DNA of 64,000 nucleotides from Micromonospora wenchangensis (lineage in GTDB: Bacteria; Actinomycetota; Actinomycetes; Mycobacteriales; Micromonosporaceae): NCBI RefSeq assembly GCF_002210435.1, contig NZ_MZMV01000013.1, positions 62,001 through 126,000 on the forward strand, read 5' to 3'. Numbering within the stretch: position 1 is the stretch's first letter; every line of letters begins with the position of its first letter. The notes under the pieces were generated by a model. That model was given only the letters and a program-made list of their open reading frames with translations. It did not search any database and had not been told where the DNA came from. Positions 24,259 through 33,637 of the stretch are shown piece by piece. Made by a program: the position numbers and the translations under genes.

Positions 24259-27186
24259 TCAGTCCCGGGCGCGTGGGGTCGGCAGCAGGCCGCCGCCGTT
24301 CCCGCCGGGGAGGTTCTGGTTGGGCGGGATCGGCGGATCGCCCCCCTGGTTCCCTCCCTGATTACCGCCCTGGTTCCCACCCTGGTTGCCGCCTTGGTTT
24401 CCACCCTGGTTGCCGCCCTGGTTCCCACCCTGATTTCCACCGCCGAGGAGGCACTGAAGGTCGGTCGGGGCGCAGTTCTGGCCGTTCGGGTTCGGCGGCG
24501 GCGGCGGGGGCGGCGGCGGGGTGCCGTTGCCGGACTCCGGGTCGCCGACGTTCGCCGCCGGCGGGAAGTCCAGCTTGTCCTCGCCCTTGAGGGCGCCGTT
24601 CATGACCCGTTCCCAGATCTCGCCGGGCATGGTGGCACCGCTGATGTTGTCGCCGTTGTTCAGCTTGATCGCTTCCCGCTTGCCCTTGTTGCCCACCCAG
24701 ACGGCGGTGGCGAGCTGCGGGGTGTACCCGATGGTCCAGGCGTCACCGTTCTGGGTGGTGCCCTCCTTGAGCTCCCAGGTACCGGTCTTGGCGGTGGCCT
24801 TCCGGCCGTCCGCCAGGGTGTGGTTGATCCGGCCCGGGTAGTCCTTCAGCACGTCGGTCACGTCGGCGACCACGTCCGGGTTGATCCGTTTCTGCGGCTT
24901 GAGCTGCTCGCCGCCGAGCTTCTCCCACTTGCCGGTCTCCTTGTTCTGCTTCTCGGCGGAGATCAGGAAGTGGGCCTTGTTGTAGATGCCCTTGTTGGCG
25001 AAGGTGGCGATGCCGTTGGCGTGGTCGAGCACGGTGATCGGGTACTGACCGTAGGCGACCACGTGGTAGAAGGGGTCGGGTGCCAGATCGGCGGCCTTCT
25101 CCTTGGTCAGGTCGTGCCCCTTGGGCGGGTTCACGTTGGTCTGCCACATCATGCTGACCCCGGCCTTGGCCGCCATGTCGACGATCTTGTCAGGGCCGAT
25201 GTCCAGGCTGACGTGGTAGAACGGCACGTTCAACGACTTCAGGGTGGACTCCCGCAGCGTGCAGGAGTCACCACAGCTGGGGTTGTCGGTACCGGCGTTG
25301 CTGACCCGGAACTTCACGCCCTCCGGGGTGAACGCCCGGCCCTTCCAGCGCGACTCGACGGACTTGCCTGCCTCCAGCGCCGCCGCCAGCGTGTAGATCT
25401 TGAAGCTGGAGCCGGGCGAGTGCCCGCCGGTGACGTTGCCGTTGGTGTCGGTGTTGGTGCCGGCGTAGTCGGTACCGGTGCCGTCGTCCCCGCCGTAGTA
25501 GCCGAGCACCCGGCCGTTGCGCGGGTCGATGGAGACCACGGCGGCCATCAGGTTCTTGCGGGCACCGTCCAACTCGGAGCCCTTGGTGCTGCGCTGGGCG
25601 GCGCCGGTGACGGCCTTCTGCACCTTGTTGTCGATGGTGGTCCTGATCCGGTAACCACCCTCGCGGAGCATCGCCGAACAGCGCGGCTTACGCTCGGTCA
25701 CCTCCGCGTCGTTGTCGGTGCAGAGCTTCTTCTCCCGCATCTCCGCCGACACGTAGTTGATGACGTTACCGATCGGGGTGTTGACGCCGAACTTGACGCC
25801 CGACCGGGACTCCTTGGGGGTCTGCAACGTCTTCGTCGGGTACTCCGTCGGATGCGCCGGCCGGCCAGGGGCGTCGACCCAGTGCATCTCGATCATGTTC
25901 TTGATGACGTAGTCCCAGCGGCTCTTGGCGTCGGTGGGGTTGATCGACGGGTCGAAGCCCTTGTGCGTGCTGCTCGGCTCCGGCTGCTTGATCAAGGCAG
26001 CGAGCACGGCGGCCTCGGCCACGTCGACCTTCGAGACCGGCTTGCCGAAGTACGCCCACGCCGCCGCCTCGATGCCGTACGCGTTGCGACCGAAGTAGAT
26101 GGTGTTGAGGTAGTGCTCCATGATCTGTTCCTTGGTGAACTGATCGTTGAGCTTGGAGGCGACGATCGCCTCCTTCACCTTCCGCGCGTACGAGTCGTCC
26201 TGGAGGTTCTCGTAGGCGTTGCGGGCGTACTGCTGGGTGATCGTCGAGGCGCCCTGCTTGTCGCCGTTGGAGAGGTTGTTCCAGGCGGCACGGGCGATGC
26301 CCTTGTAGTCGACACCGGCGTGCTCGTAGAAGTTCTTGTCCTCCGCCGCCGCCACCGCGTCCCGCATGTGCTGCGGGATCTGGTTGATCGAGACGAAGGT
26401 GCGGTTCTGCTCGCCGACCTTGGCGATGACCGTCTTGTTGTCGCTGGCGTAGATGGTGGTGGCGAGCGGCAGCTTGATCTGGTTCGGCAACACCACGGTG
26501 GTGGAGTAGTAGGTGAACCCGACCACACCGAGGCCGGCGAGCATGATGAAGACCGCGAAGCTGGCGATCAACAGGTTGATCCGCTTGCGCCGCTTCGCCC
26601 GCGCCATCGCGTCCGGGTCACCCGGACCGCGCCCGCGCCCGCCGCCACCGCCGTGGCCACGCCCCGGGCCGTTCGGCCCGTTCGGGCCACCCGGCCCGCC
26701 GCCGACCTGCGCGACGCCGGCCCGCGCCACGGAGGCCCGCCCGGCGGAGCCGACCGAGGCCGCGCCGACGCTGGCCCGGCCCGCGGAGGCCGTACCGACC
26801 GAGGCCCGGCCGGAAGGCCCGCCCGCCGGGGAGACCGGCACCGACGCCCGACCCGGGCTACCCCATCCCGGCGAGGCCGGGGAGACCGGCACCGAGGCCC
26901 GACCCGGCCCGGCCGGCGAGACCGGCACCGAGGCCCGACCCGGGACGGCCCGGCCGACCGGGGCCGATCCGGCGGCACCGCCTGTCGCGCGCGGCGGGGG
27001 GACGGCCGCCGAGGCCCGCCCGGTGGGCGCGGCACCGCCGACCGAGGCCCGGCCCGCCGGGGCCGAGCCCCGTGCGTCGCCGCCCCGTCGGGGGTACCCG
27101 TCGTCCGCCCCCGGTCCGGGGCCGCCGTTCGAACCCGGAACCTGGGCCCGCGCACGCGGGGAACTGGGATCGCCGTACGAGTTCAT
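24259..27186 (-). CDS. ponA: Bifunctional class A penicillin-binding protein (transglycosylase/transpeptidase)
   Basis: 975 aa. N-terminal cytoplasmic tail of about 200 residues, disordered, with GRASV-type repeats, then a basic stretch and one membrane anchor (203-226). GT51 glycosyltransferase: 'AAEDKNFYEHAG' (catalytic E282), 'GASTITQQ' (312-319), 'RKVKEAIVASKL'. Transpeptidase: SxxK at S593-K596 ('GSSFK'), SLN at 651-653, KTG at 800-802. It polymerises and cross-links peptidoglycan outside the membrane. The C-terminus has a proline run and eight GGNQ repeats. It corresponds by position to mycobacterial ponA1 next to the DUF5318 gene; the symbol is assigned on that basis. Confidence 0.95.
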   Translation of the reverse strand: MNSYGDPSSPRARAQVPGSNGGPGPGADDGYPRRGGDARGSAPAGRASVGGAAPTGRASAAVPPPRATGGAAGSAPVGRAVPGRASVPVSPAGPGRASVPVSPASPGWGSPGRASVPVSPAGGPSGRASVGTASAGRASVGAASVGSAGRASVARAGVAQVGGGPGGPNGPNGPGRGHGGGGGRGRGPGDPDAMARAKRRKRINLLIASFAVFIMLAGLGVVGFTYYSTTVVLPNQIKLPLATTIYASDNKTVIAKVGEQNRTFVSINQIPQHMRDAVAAAEDKNFYEHAGVDYKGIARAAWNNLSNGDKQGASTITQQYARNAYENLQDDSYARKVKEAIVASKLNDQFTKEQIMEHYLNTIYFGRNAYGIEAAAWAYFGKPVSKVDVAEAAVLAALIKQPEPSSTHKGFDPSINPTDAKSRWDYVIKNMIEMHWVDAPGRPAHPTEYPTKTLQTPKESRSGVKFGVNTPIGNVINYVSAEMREKKLCTDNDAEVTERKPRCSAMLREGGYRIRTTIDNKVQKAVTGAAQRSTKGSELDGARKNLMAAVVSIDPRNGRVLGYYGGDDGTGTDYAGTNTDTNGNVTGGHSPGSSFKIYTLAAALEAGKSVESRWKGRAFTPEGVKFRVSNAGTDNPSCGDSCTLRESTLKSLNVPFYHVSLDIGPDKIVDMAAKAGVSMMWQTNVNPPKGHDLTKEKAADLAPDPFYHVVAYGQYPITVLDHANGIATFANKGIYNKAHFLISAEKQNKETGKWEKLGGEQLKPQKRINPDVVADVTDVLKDYPGRINHTLADGRKATAKTGTWELKEGTTQNGDAWTIGYTPQLATAVWVGNKGKREAIKLNNGDNISGATMPGEIWERVMNGALKGEDKLDFPPAANVGDPESGNGTPPPPPPPPPNPNGQNCAPTDLQCLLGGGNQGGNQGGNQGGNQGGNQGGNQGGNQGGNQGGDPPIPPNQNLPGGNGGGLLPTPRARD
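24346..24444 (-). repeat. 12-bp tandem repeat encoding (GGNQ)8
   Basis: Eight near-identical 12-bp units with silent differences encode GGNQ repeats 915-947 of the penicillin-binding protein. Such repeats can change copy number by slippage. Confidence 0.85.
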
Positions 27187-27383
27187 TCCTCACACCCTGC
27201 CGGTCGCGGTGGGACGCGGGGGCGTCACCACCGGGTTGCCGTGAGTTGACACACGCGTCGGGAGGCCGGCGCGGAGCCGGGGACGCGCTGCAAATTCCAC
27301 ATCATTCGGGCCATTCGGGCCGAGGGGCCGCCGGTCACGGTGACTGTGTCGTACGCCACCCGAGTCGACCGGATCAGCCAGGT

Positions 27384-27830
27384 TCACCGTTGCGCCTCTC
27401 GCCTTCGTCCCTGCGTGGCAGCGGTGGCGGCGTCCGCCGCACCCTGCTCCGGGCCGCCCTCGGCCAGCCCGTCCCGGCCGAGCAGGAACTGCTCGACGAG
27501 ATGGTTCCAGTCACAGCCGAGGCACACCTCCACCACGAAGACCTGGAACTCACGCAGCGTCATCGCCAGCACGGGCAATTCGGCCAGGGAACGCGCCTGG
27601 CCGGCCGACTGCCTGAGTTCGTCCCCGTAAATGTAGTGGACGTGGGTCAGGTTCTCGCTCCGGCAGATCGGACACCGCTGCTCGGTCGGTTCGCCGTGGA
27701 AGCGGGCCGCGTTCTTCAGGTACGGCGACGCGTCGCAGACGTCGTACGTGCCGACCCGCCCGGCGTGGAGGTCACGCAGCACTGCCCGCTTCTGGAGCGA
27801 GTAGTCGACCACCTGGCGAGACGTACGCAT
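27384..27830 (-). CDS. DUF5318 family protein (zinc-ribbon-like)
   Basis: 148 aa. 'SRQVVDYSLQKRAVLRDLHAGRVGTYDVCDASPYL' and two CxxC knuckles, 'RCPICRSENL' and 'EVCLGCDWNHL', are features of the actinobacterial DUF5318 family. The cysteines suggest a structural zinc site. The function is unknown. It lies between the PBP gene and the divergent PadR gene, the order seen in mycobacteria (a DUF5318 gene beside ponA1), and may be co-transcribed with the PBP gene (197-bp gap). Confidence 0.9.
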   Translation of the reverse strand: MRTSRQVVDYSLQKRAVLRDLHAGRVGTYDVCDASPYLKNAARFHGEPTEQRCPICRSENLTHVHYIYGDELRQSAGQARSLAELPVLAMTLREFQVFVVEVCLGCDWNHLVEQFLLGRDGLAEGGPEQGAADAATAATQGRRREAQR

Positions 27831-27940
27831 GCGGCAAAGGGTACGCGCTCCGGTCGGGTGGGGCGACCACCGTCACGATCCGTGAAGAGCCCGGCGCGCA
27901 ACGGGGGTTTGCCGGGACACCGATCGAGGTACTAACGTGC

Positions 27941-27961
27941 GATGTATCGGTCCGATACATC
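27941..27961. promoter_or_regulatory. Perfect palindromic operator, probably for the PadR regulator
   Basis: GATGTATCGG (27941-27950), T, CCGATACATC (27952-27961): two perfect 10-bp arms about one central base, 45 bp upstream of the PadR start. The ends ATGT...ACAT match known PadR operators. Autoregulation is inferred. Confidence 0.75.
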
Positions 27962-28005
27962 GAGGCGGTTAACCTTCCGTCCCGACGGCAGGGGAAGGGT
28001 GGCCC

Positions 28006-28644
28006 GTGCTGGAACTCGCCATCCTCGGCCTCCTCCAGGAGTCCCCGATGCACGGCTACGAACTCCGTAAGGAGCTCGCCGCCAAGCTCGGTGCCATCCG
28101 GGCGGCGATCAGCTACGGCTCGCTGTATCCGACCCTGCGCCGGTTGCAGGCGGCGGGTTGGATCACCGAGGCGGCCGGGACACCCGCCACCGCCGAGGAG
28201 GTTCCCGCGCTGACCAGCCGGCGCGGCCGGGTGGTCTACAAGATCACCGCAGAGGGCAAGGAACGGTTCGCCCAACTGATCGCGCAGGCCGGGCCGGAGA
28301 CGTACGACGACACGGGTTTCGGCGTGCACTTCGCGTTCTTCGCCCGCACCGACCAGGCGACCCGGCTGCGCATCCTGGAGGGCCGCCGGCGCACGATCGA
28401 GGAACGTCGCGAAGGACTTCGGGACGTGCTGGGCCGGGCGGCCGAGCGGCTCGACGCGTACACCCTGGAACTGCAACGCCACGGCCTCGACGCCTGCGAG
28501 CGTGAGGTCCGCTGGCTGGAGGAGCTCATCGCCAACGAGCGCTCCGGCCGTGCCCCGGCCGCCCCGCGACCCGGGGTGGCCGACGGTCCACGAGACAACA
28601 ACAGCCCGCCTCCGCCTGGAGAGTCCAGGAAAGAGCGGCCGTGA
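28006..28644 (+). CDS. PadR family transcriptional regulator
   Basis: 212 aa from GTG 28006. N-terminal winged helix: '[23 protein letters not shown]' and '[18 protein letters not shown]', the PadR recognition region. The C-terminal half (about 110-185) is helical and dimerising. It resembles the PadR subgroup that sits beside ino1 in many actinobacteria, and the gene ends 23 bp before ino1, so it may control inositol synthesis and itself. A palindrome just upstream is the likely operator. The effector is unknown. Confidence 0.93.
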   Translation: MLELAILGLLQESPMHGYELRKELAAKLGAIRAAISYGSLYPTLRRLQAAGWITEAAGTPATAEEVPALTSRRGRVVYKITAEGKERFAQLIAQAGPETYDDTGFGVHFAFFARTDQATRLRILEGRRRTIEERREGLRDVLGRAAERLDAYTLELQRHGLDACEREVRWLEELIANERSGRAPAAPRPGVADGPRDNNSPPPPGESRKERP

Positions 28645-28667
28645 TGAAGAAGAAGGAGGCAGACGCT

Positions 28668-29747
28668 ATGGGCTCCGTCCGCGTCGCCATCGTCGGTGTG
28701 GGTAACTGCGCCTCGTCCCTCGTGCAGGGCGTGGAGTACTACCGCAACGCCGACCCGAACGACCGCGTCCCGGGTCTCATGCACGTCACCTTCGGCGACT
28801 ACCACGTCTCGGACGTGGACTTTGTCGCGGCGTTCGACGTGGACGCCAAGAAGGTCGGCATGGACCTCGCCGAGGCGATCGTGGCCAGCGAGAACAACAC
28901 CATCAAGCTCTGCGACGTGCCGCCCACCGGCGTCAGCGTCCAGCGCGGCCCGACCTTCGACGGCCTGGGCCAGTACTACCGCGAGATCATCGAGGAGTCG
29001 GACGCCGAGGCGGTCGACGTGACCAAGGCGCTGCGCGACGCCCAGGTCGACGTGGTCGTCTGCTACCTGCCGGTCGGTTCCGAGCAGGCGGCGAAGTTCT
29101 ACGCCCAGGCCGCGATCGACGCCGGCTGCGCCTTCGTCAACGCGCTGCCGGTCTTCATCGCCTCCGACCCGCAGTGGGCGCAGAAGTTCACCGACGCCGG
29201 CCTGCCGATCGTCGGTGACGACATCAAGAGCCAGGTCGGCGCCACCATCGTGCACCGCGCGCTGGCGAAGCTGTTCGAGGACCGTGGGGTCGAGCTGCTG
29301 CGCACCTACCAGCTCAACTTCGGCGGCAACATGGACTTCATGAACATGCTGGAGCGCAACCGGCTGGTCTCGAAGAAGATTTCGAAGACCCAGTCGGTCA
29401 CGTCCCAGATCCCGCACGAGATGGTCAAGAGCGACGTGCACATCGGCCCGTCGGACCACGTGCCGTGGCTGGACGACCGCAAGTGGGCGTACATCCGCCT
29501 GGAGGGTCGTTCCTTCGGCGACACCCCGCTCAACGCCGAACTGAAGCTCGAGGTGTGGGACTCGCCGAACTCGGCGGGTGTCATCATCGACGCCGTCCGG
29601 GCCGCGAAGATCGCGCTGGACCGCAAGATCGGTGGCCCGATCCTGTCGGCCTCCTCGTACTTCATGAAGTCCCCGCCGGTGCAGTACGCCGACCACGACG
29701 CGCACGCCGCCGTCGAGGGCTTCATCACCGGCGAGGTCGAGCGCTGA
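28668..29747 (+). CDS. ino1: Inositol-3-phosphate synthase (actinobacterial type)
   Basis: 359 aa from ATG 28668, set by AAGGAGG 8 bases upstream; upstream in-frame codons give a poor MMKKKE start. The NAD-dependent enzyme converts glucose 6-phosphate to 1L-myo-inositol 1-phosphate, feeding phosphatidylinositol and mycothiol. Motifs: '[21 protein letters not shown]' (Rossmann loop), '[24 protein letters not shown]', '[19 protein letters not shown]' and '[13 protein letters not shown]', with catalytic lysines in the later part. Its length is that of the short actinobacterial enzymes. Confidence 0.96.
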   Translation: MGSVRVAIVGVGNCASSLVQGVEYYRNADPNDRVPGLMHVTFGDYHVSDVDFVAAFDVDAKKVGMDLAEAIVASENNTIKLCDVPPTGVSVQRGPTFDGLGQYYREIIEESDAEAVDVTKALRDAQVDVVVCYLPVGSEQAAKFYAQAAIDAGCAFVNALPVFIASDPQWAQKFTDAGLPIVGDDIKSQVGATIVHRALAKLFEDRGVELLRTYQLNFGGNMDFMNMLERNRLVSKKISKTQSVTSQIPHEMVKSDVHIGPSDHVPWLDDRKWAYIRLEGRSFGDTPLNAELKLEVWDSPNSAGVIIDAVRAAKIALDRKIGGPILSASSYFMKSPPVQYADHDAHAAVEGFITGEVER

Positions 29748-29764
29748 CGCACCGACACCACCGT

Positions 29765-29796
29765 CGAGGGCCGGGTCCGTTCGGACCCGGCCCTCG
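29765..29796. terminator. Terminator after ino1
   Basis: 15-bp perfect stem (29765-29779 with 29782-29796), 17 bp after the ino1 stop. It can also end the convergent inhibitor gene at 29900. Confidence 0.8.
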
Positions 29797-29899
29797 CACA
29801 TTCGGTCCGCCGTCTCCTGGTACGGCGACAGCCGCCGGCAGAGGTGCGCCCGGCAGGGTCGCGCCGGTTCCAGGATCGATCCGACGGGCTGTCCCTCGT

Positions 29900-30286
29900 T
29901 CAACAGACCCGGTAGACCTTGTCCGCCCTGTTCTGCTTCGGATAGACATCGCTGATGGATCTCTTCGAGGCGCTCACCGTGAAGAGCGGAGTGCCGTTGC
30001 TCTCGTAGAACGTCACCGAACCGCTTTTCAGGTTGTAGTAGACCGCTTCCGTACGGTTCTGCCAGCCCCAGGTGGCCAGGTTCTGCCAGCCGCAGTCGGA
30101 CAGCTTCCCGTAGGGGGTGCCGAATCGCACGTCGTCGTAGAAGCAGAACCACCCGTCCGGGCAACTGGGGGCGGCGAGCACACCTGGCGATGCCGCAGTC
30201 GCAGGGGTGGCGGCGGAGAAGCTGCCGAATATGATCAGGAAATTGATCATCACGCCGGCCAGCAGGCGGCGAACGACACGGACCAT
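29900..30286 (-). CDS. Secreted peptidase inhibitor family I36-like protein
   Basis: 128 aa. A signal peptide is clear: basic 'MVRVVRRLL', hydrophobic core 'AGVMINFLIIFGSF', then 'ATPATAASP' with an AxA cleavage site. The mature ~95 residues carry 'CPDGWFCFYDDVRFGTPYGKLSDCGWQNLATWGWQNRTEAVYYN', close to the I36 family (Streptomyces metalloproteinase inhibitor), with two likely disulfides. Expected role: an extracellular beta-gamma-crystallin-like protein, perhaps a protease inhibitor. The neighbours give no further clue. Confidence 0.82.
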   Translation of the reverse strand: MVRVVRRLLAGVMINFLIIFGSFSAATPATAASPGVLAAPSCPDGWFCFYDDVRFGTPYGKLSDCGWQNLATWGWQNRTEAVYYNLKSGSVTFYESNGTPLFTVSASKRSISDVYPKQNRADKVYRVC

Positions 30287-30671
30287 GGTGGCTTCCCTCC
30301 CTCGGTCGAGCGACAGCAGGGCAGGTCGGGAGCACCTAATGAACGCTCCGAGATCGAGTGACGACGCTCCGTGACGCCTGTTGGCTCAGGGTAGAGTCGC
30401 GCCCCGAATGATCGCCAGGCCGGAAGGGAATCGCGATCGACCGCAGGACGGCTACGATCATCGATATCCGCTAAACTGTTTGCCGCCTCGGATCGGATGG
30501 ATCAGACCCGGCGCCGGCGATCAAGGGCATGACCATGTGGGATCGACCCGTGGGCAGCGATCACCGGAACCATCCGCGCCGGAAACCGTCACCGGCGGCG
30601 TCATTCTTCACATGGCGCATCCCCGATTCGCCTTTTCTGGGCCGCGTTTCTGACACCTCGGCTCGACGGTA
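30287..30671. other. Intergenic region with no recognised gene
   Basis: About 385 bp, less GC-rich than average around 30450-30480. Short open frames here show no protein family or codon bias. It should contain the promoter of the leftward inhibitor gene. Confidence 0.5.
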
Positions 30672-30718
30672 CCGCCGCCCGGGGTGGGTTTCGCAGAAGA
30701 CCCACCCTCCCCGGGCGG
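30672..30718. terminator. Terminator of the HTH/CU044_5270-like gene
   Basis: About 15-bp GC-rich stem with a small bulge (CCGCCCGGGG-TGGGT against ACCCACCC-TCC-CCGGGCGG), loop near 30687-30696, directly after the stop codon at 30723 of the leftward gene. Confidence 0.65.
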
Positions 30719-30722
30719 TTGC

Positions 30723-32291
30723 TCAGTCGTGCCTCTTCCTCAGCTCGCAGTCCACGAACGTGGTTCCGGATTCGACCACCGGCACCGGCGTCTCGGGACG
30801 TACGGTCTGCTCGTGGAACAGGAGCGCACCGCGAGCAGGGTCGACGACGAGCGTGTCCCGGGTGTCCATCGTCTCCTCCGCGGCTTCGCCGTCGATGCTG
30901 AACGCCAGTCCCTGCCGACCTGTCGCGTCTATCGACCAGTCACGGAACACCAGGCCAGGTAGACCGGCAAGCACCCGCAGGACCGCCGCTCGCTGTGCGG
31001 AACCGAGACAGTGCTCCTTGTTGAGGTTGGCTATCCCCCGGAGCACGGCCAGCGACTCGGCCGTTGATCCCGGCTCGGCTCCCTGATCGACCAGGAGCTG
31101 CCGGCTGAGTTCCCGGGGGTCCGTCGACGGGTTCGGGACCCGCAACCGGGTCAGCGCGGAGGCAGTGCACTGTGTCGGCTCAGGCTTCCGCCGGTCGTTC
31201 GCGTCGATCAGCGTGCTGGACTCGCAGTCCTGGCCGTCAATGATGGTCCTCCGGAACTCCCGTTTCTCGTAGTCGTCCACCTGGGACGAGGTGGTCGTCC
31301 GGGAGACGACCAGCCGGGTGAGCACCGCATCCTCCCGGGCGAACGCCGACTGCGGTGTGACCACTATCCGCTGGCCCAGCACGAAGACCTCGTACCGACC
31401 GTCCGGCGCCTCCTCCACCACCGGGCCGCCGGTCTGCTCGTTGTCCGGCGTGACCCGGTCGCGCCTGCGGTCGGCCGTCGCCATGCCCAGGAGAACCAGG
31501 GAAACGGCGGTTAGTGCCACCGCCGCCAGCATGTGCCACCGCCGCCGGGATGGTCGCACGATCGAGGGCCCAGGAGTCCCCTCGGCCGCCGCACCCGAGG
31601 CGATCACTGCGTCTGCCGTCGGGGCCGACGCGACGAGCAGATCAGGCAACGGGTCCTGCGGTTCCGTCTGCTGTTCGCCGAGGCGATCGGCCAGCACACA
31701 CCAGGCGCGAACCTGGCTCTCGTGTGCACCGAGGCAGAGGACGAGGTAACCCAGTGCATCCGGATCGAGGGCGACCTCGCCGGCCAGGATGGCGTCAACC
31801 TGCGCTCTTCCCGGCACCGAACCCGACAACGCGCCCTTCAGTCGCTGCCCACTCACCGCGTCGAGTCGCCGTTCGAGTTCCTCGTCGGTCAGCCGCTGCT
31901 CCGCCCTGAGCCGACGCAGCGCGGCGAGCAGACCTGACGACGAGGCGATGCGGCCGTCCGGCTCGAACCGCTCGGCGGCCTCAACTGCCTTCTCGCGAAG
32001 TCGTCGCCAGTCACGCGCGACCTCGTCGGTGACGCCGATACCGACGAGGAAGGCGTCCAACACATGCGACGTGGGGATCCTCCGACCACTGAGGTTCTCC
32101 GACAACGTACTCGTGCTCACGTCGCCCATGCGCGCCACGCGTTTCATGGGCGGCTCACCAGCGGCCAGGTACGCGCCACGCAGCTCTTGAGCGAGTCGGG
32201 CGGCCGGGCCGAAGCCCACCACCGGATTCAGCGGCCGGCCCGTCCTCCTGGTTATTCCGTGTTCGGTCGGCGGTGCCGCCGGGCTGTGCAC
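30723..32291 (-). CDS. Membrane-anchored XRE-like HTH protein with CU044_5270-like outer domain
   Basis: 522 aa from GTG 32289-32291. Residues about 30-95 look like an XRE helix-turn-helix ('MKRVARMGDVSTSTLSENLSGRRIPTSHVLDAFL'), and 119-200 like a second, diverged copy ('LLAALRRLRAEQRLTDEELERRL', 'RAQVDAILAGEVALDPDAL'). One membrane helix spans 252-272. The outer part (295-522) resembles the actinobacterial CU044_5270 family: 'RVPNPSTDPRELSRQLL', 'RAAVLRVLAGLPGLVFRDW', 'GLAFSID', 'LVVDPARGALL'. This layout suggests a one-protein signal transducer from envelope to DNA; the family assignment of the outer domain is from memory of its pattern. The weak ribosome-binding site leaves the start uncertain. 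Confidence 0.7.
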   Translation of the reverse strand: MHSPAAPPTEHGITRRTGRPLNPVVGFGPAARLAQELRGAYLAAGEPPMKRVARMGDVSTSTLSENLSGRRIPTSHVLDAFLVGIGVTDEVARDWRRLREKAVEAAERFEPDGRIASSSGLLAALRRLRAEQRLTDEELERRLDAVSGQRLKGALSGSVPGRAQVDAILAGEVALDPDALGYLVLCLGAHESQVRAWCVLADRLGEQQTEPQDPLPDLLVASAPTADAVIASGAAAEGTPGPSIVRPSRRRWHMLAAVALTAVSLVLLGMATADRRRDRVTPDNEQTGGPVVEEAPDGRYEVFVLGQRIVVTPQSAFAREDAVLTRLVVSRTTTSSQVDDYEKREFRRTIIDGQDCESSTLIDANDRRKPEPTQCTASALTRLRVPNPSTDPRELSRQLLVDQGAEPGSTAESLAVLRGIANLNKEHCLGSAQRAAVLRVLAGLPGLVFRDWSIDATGRQGLAFSIDGEAAEETMDTRDTLVVDPARGALLFHEQTVRPETPVPVVESGTTFVDCELRKRHD

Positions 32292-32327
32292 TCTCGTTCT
32301 GACCTTCCTGCGTGCGTAGGACGACCG

Positions 32328-32660
32328 TCACCGGCCTTCGGGAGTCTGTCCGTCGGATCGACCCGCCGGTTCTGCGACGTCCCGGCCTCCGGGGCCGGTC
32401 TCCGCGCCCAGGATGTCGAACAGCCGGCGCAGCGTCCGCTGGTGGCTGCGGCCCCAGGCCTGCGACGTCCAGCGGGCCATCTGGACCGCGACGATTCCCA
32501 GGATCGCCGGCATGGCGACCGCCACCCGCCAGGACCCGCCGTCGCGCATCACCAGCGCCGAATAGATCATCAGCATGGCCAGCAGAACGGCCACCAGGGC
32601 ACCCCCGTCGGTCCCACGCCGCCGCGGACGGCCGCCATCCAGCTGCTGTCGAGAAGACAT
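32328..32660 (-). CDS. Small two-helix membrane protein
   Basis: 110 aa from ATG 32658-32660, chosen because AAGGAG lies 8 bases upstream; the frame is open further but without a site. Basic N-terminus 'SSRQQLDGGRPRRRG', two adjacent membrane helices ('GALVAVLLAMLMIYSALVM' and 'WRVAVAMPAILGIVAVQMA'), then a basic cytoplasmic tail. I do not recognise a family. It lies 36 bp upstream of the HTH membrane protein gene and in the same direction, so the two may be an operon. Confidence 0.6.
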   Translation of the reverse strand: MSSRQQLDGGRPRRRGTDGGALVAVLLAMLMIYSALVMRDGGSWRVAVAMPAILGIVAVQMARWTSQAWGRSHQRTLRRLFDILGAETGPGGRDVAEPAGRSDGQTPEGR

Positions 32661-33157
32661 GTCGGAACTCCTTGCCGGCACGACGGTGTCACGTCGCGCG
32701 TTGGTTCGTTGGAAGATTCGGCGCAGGGAGTCGGATCCGACGGAACACCGTCGTCGAACTCCCGCCCGCACCTCCGATCTTGCTCCCCCCACTCGCCGAA
32801 TCTCAATGCCGGACTGAGTCATCACGCAGCCCAGATAATTGCTTCCGGGAACAACATGGTGATTGTTCGGGAGGCGACAGAGGCGGGTTCCTGCTATTCG
32901 GGCAGGCCAGCCGAAAAACTCGCCAGATAGCTGTGAGCTGGGAATTCATCAACCAACGACGGGCTCGTGCCCGGCTGGCCGACCACCATCCGAGCCAGGG
33001 ACCACGGTTGTCCGGCGGCGATCGCCCAAGCGCCCCACGCCCGGCACGTGCTTCCGGCCCCGCACCTCGTCCCGCTGCCGCCGGCCGCTCAGAAAAACCG
33101 AAAAACACCGCCGTCCACGCCCACCCGGTTCTGCCGCGCTGATCGGCGATCTGATCG
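32661..33157. other. Intergenic region with no recognised gene
   Basis: About 500 bp. An imperfect inverted repeat with GAACAA / TTGTTC arms lies around 32850-32872. Base composition is lower in GC than in neighbouring genes. No protein-coding signal was seen on either strand. Confidence 0.45.
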
Positions 33158-33637
33158 TCACGACCAGGCGCGGCGCAGCGCCACCCCGGCCTCCAACTCC
33201 AGCAGGGTGACCTTGCGGGGCAGGCCGCCGCCGAAGCCGACCAGTTTGCCGCCCGCGCCGACGATCCGGTGGCAGGGCACGATCACCGGGACCGGGTTGC
33301 GGTTGCAGGCCACCCCGACCGCCCGTGCCGCGCCCGGGTCGCCGACCAGCCGGGCCACCTCGCCGTAGGTGAGCGTCTCCCCGTACGGGATGCGGGTCAT
33401 CTCCCGCCAGACGGCGCGCTCGAACTCGGACCCGCGCGGCACCGTCACCGGCACGGTGAACCCGGTCAGCTCACCGGCGAAGTACGCCCGCAGTTCCGCG
33501 ACCGCCCGGCCGGCCAGCCCGTCGGCGGGTTCGTCGTCGGCCGACGCGACCCGGCCGAAGTGCGTGCCGCAGACCGCCGTGTCGTCGGTGGCGACGGAGA
33601 ATTCCCCGATCGGCGAGTCGAGCACGGTCCAGCGCAT
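33158..33637 (-). CDS. ogt: Methylated-DNA--protein-cysteine methyltransferase
   Basis: 159 aa from ATG 33635-33637; the longer open frame upstream has no family sequence. The enzyme takes O6-alkyl groups from guanine onto its own cysteine in a single turnover. Active site 'VPVIVPCHRIVGAGG' (PCHR), asparagine hinge 'GVACNRNP', DNA-binding 'YGEVARLVGDPGAARAVG', and N-terminal 'SPIGEFSVATDD'. It is divergent from the downstream ECF sigma gene by 199 bp. Confidence 0.95.
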   Translation of the reverse strand: MRWTVLDSPIGEFSVATDDTAVCGTHFGRVASADDEPADGLAGRAVAELRAYFAGELTGFTVPVTVPRGSEFERAVWREMTRIPYGETLTYGEVARLVGDPGAARAVGVACNRNPVPVIVPCHRIVGAGGKLVGFGGGLPRKVTLLELEAGVALRRAWS

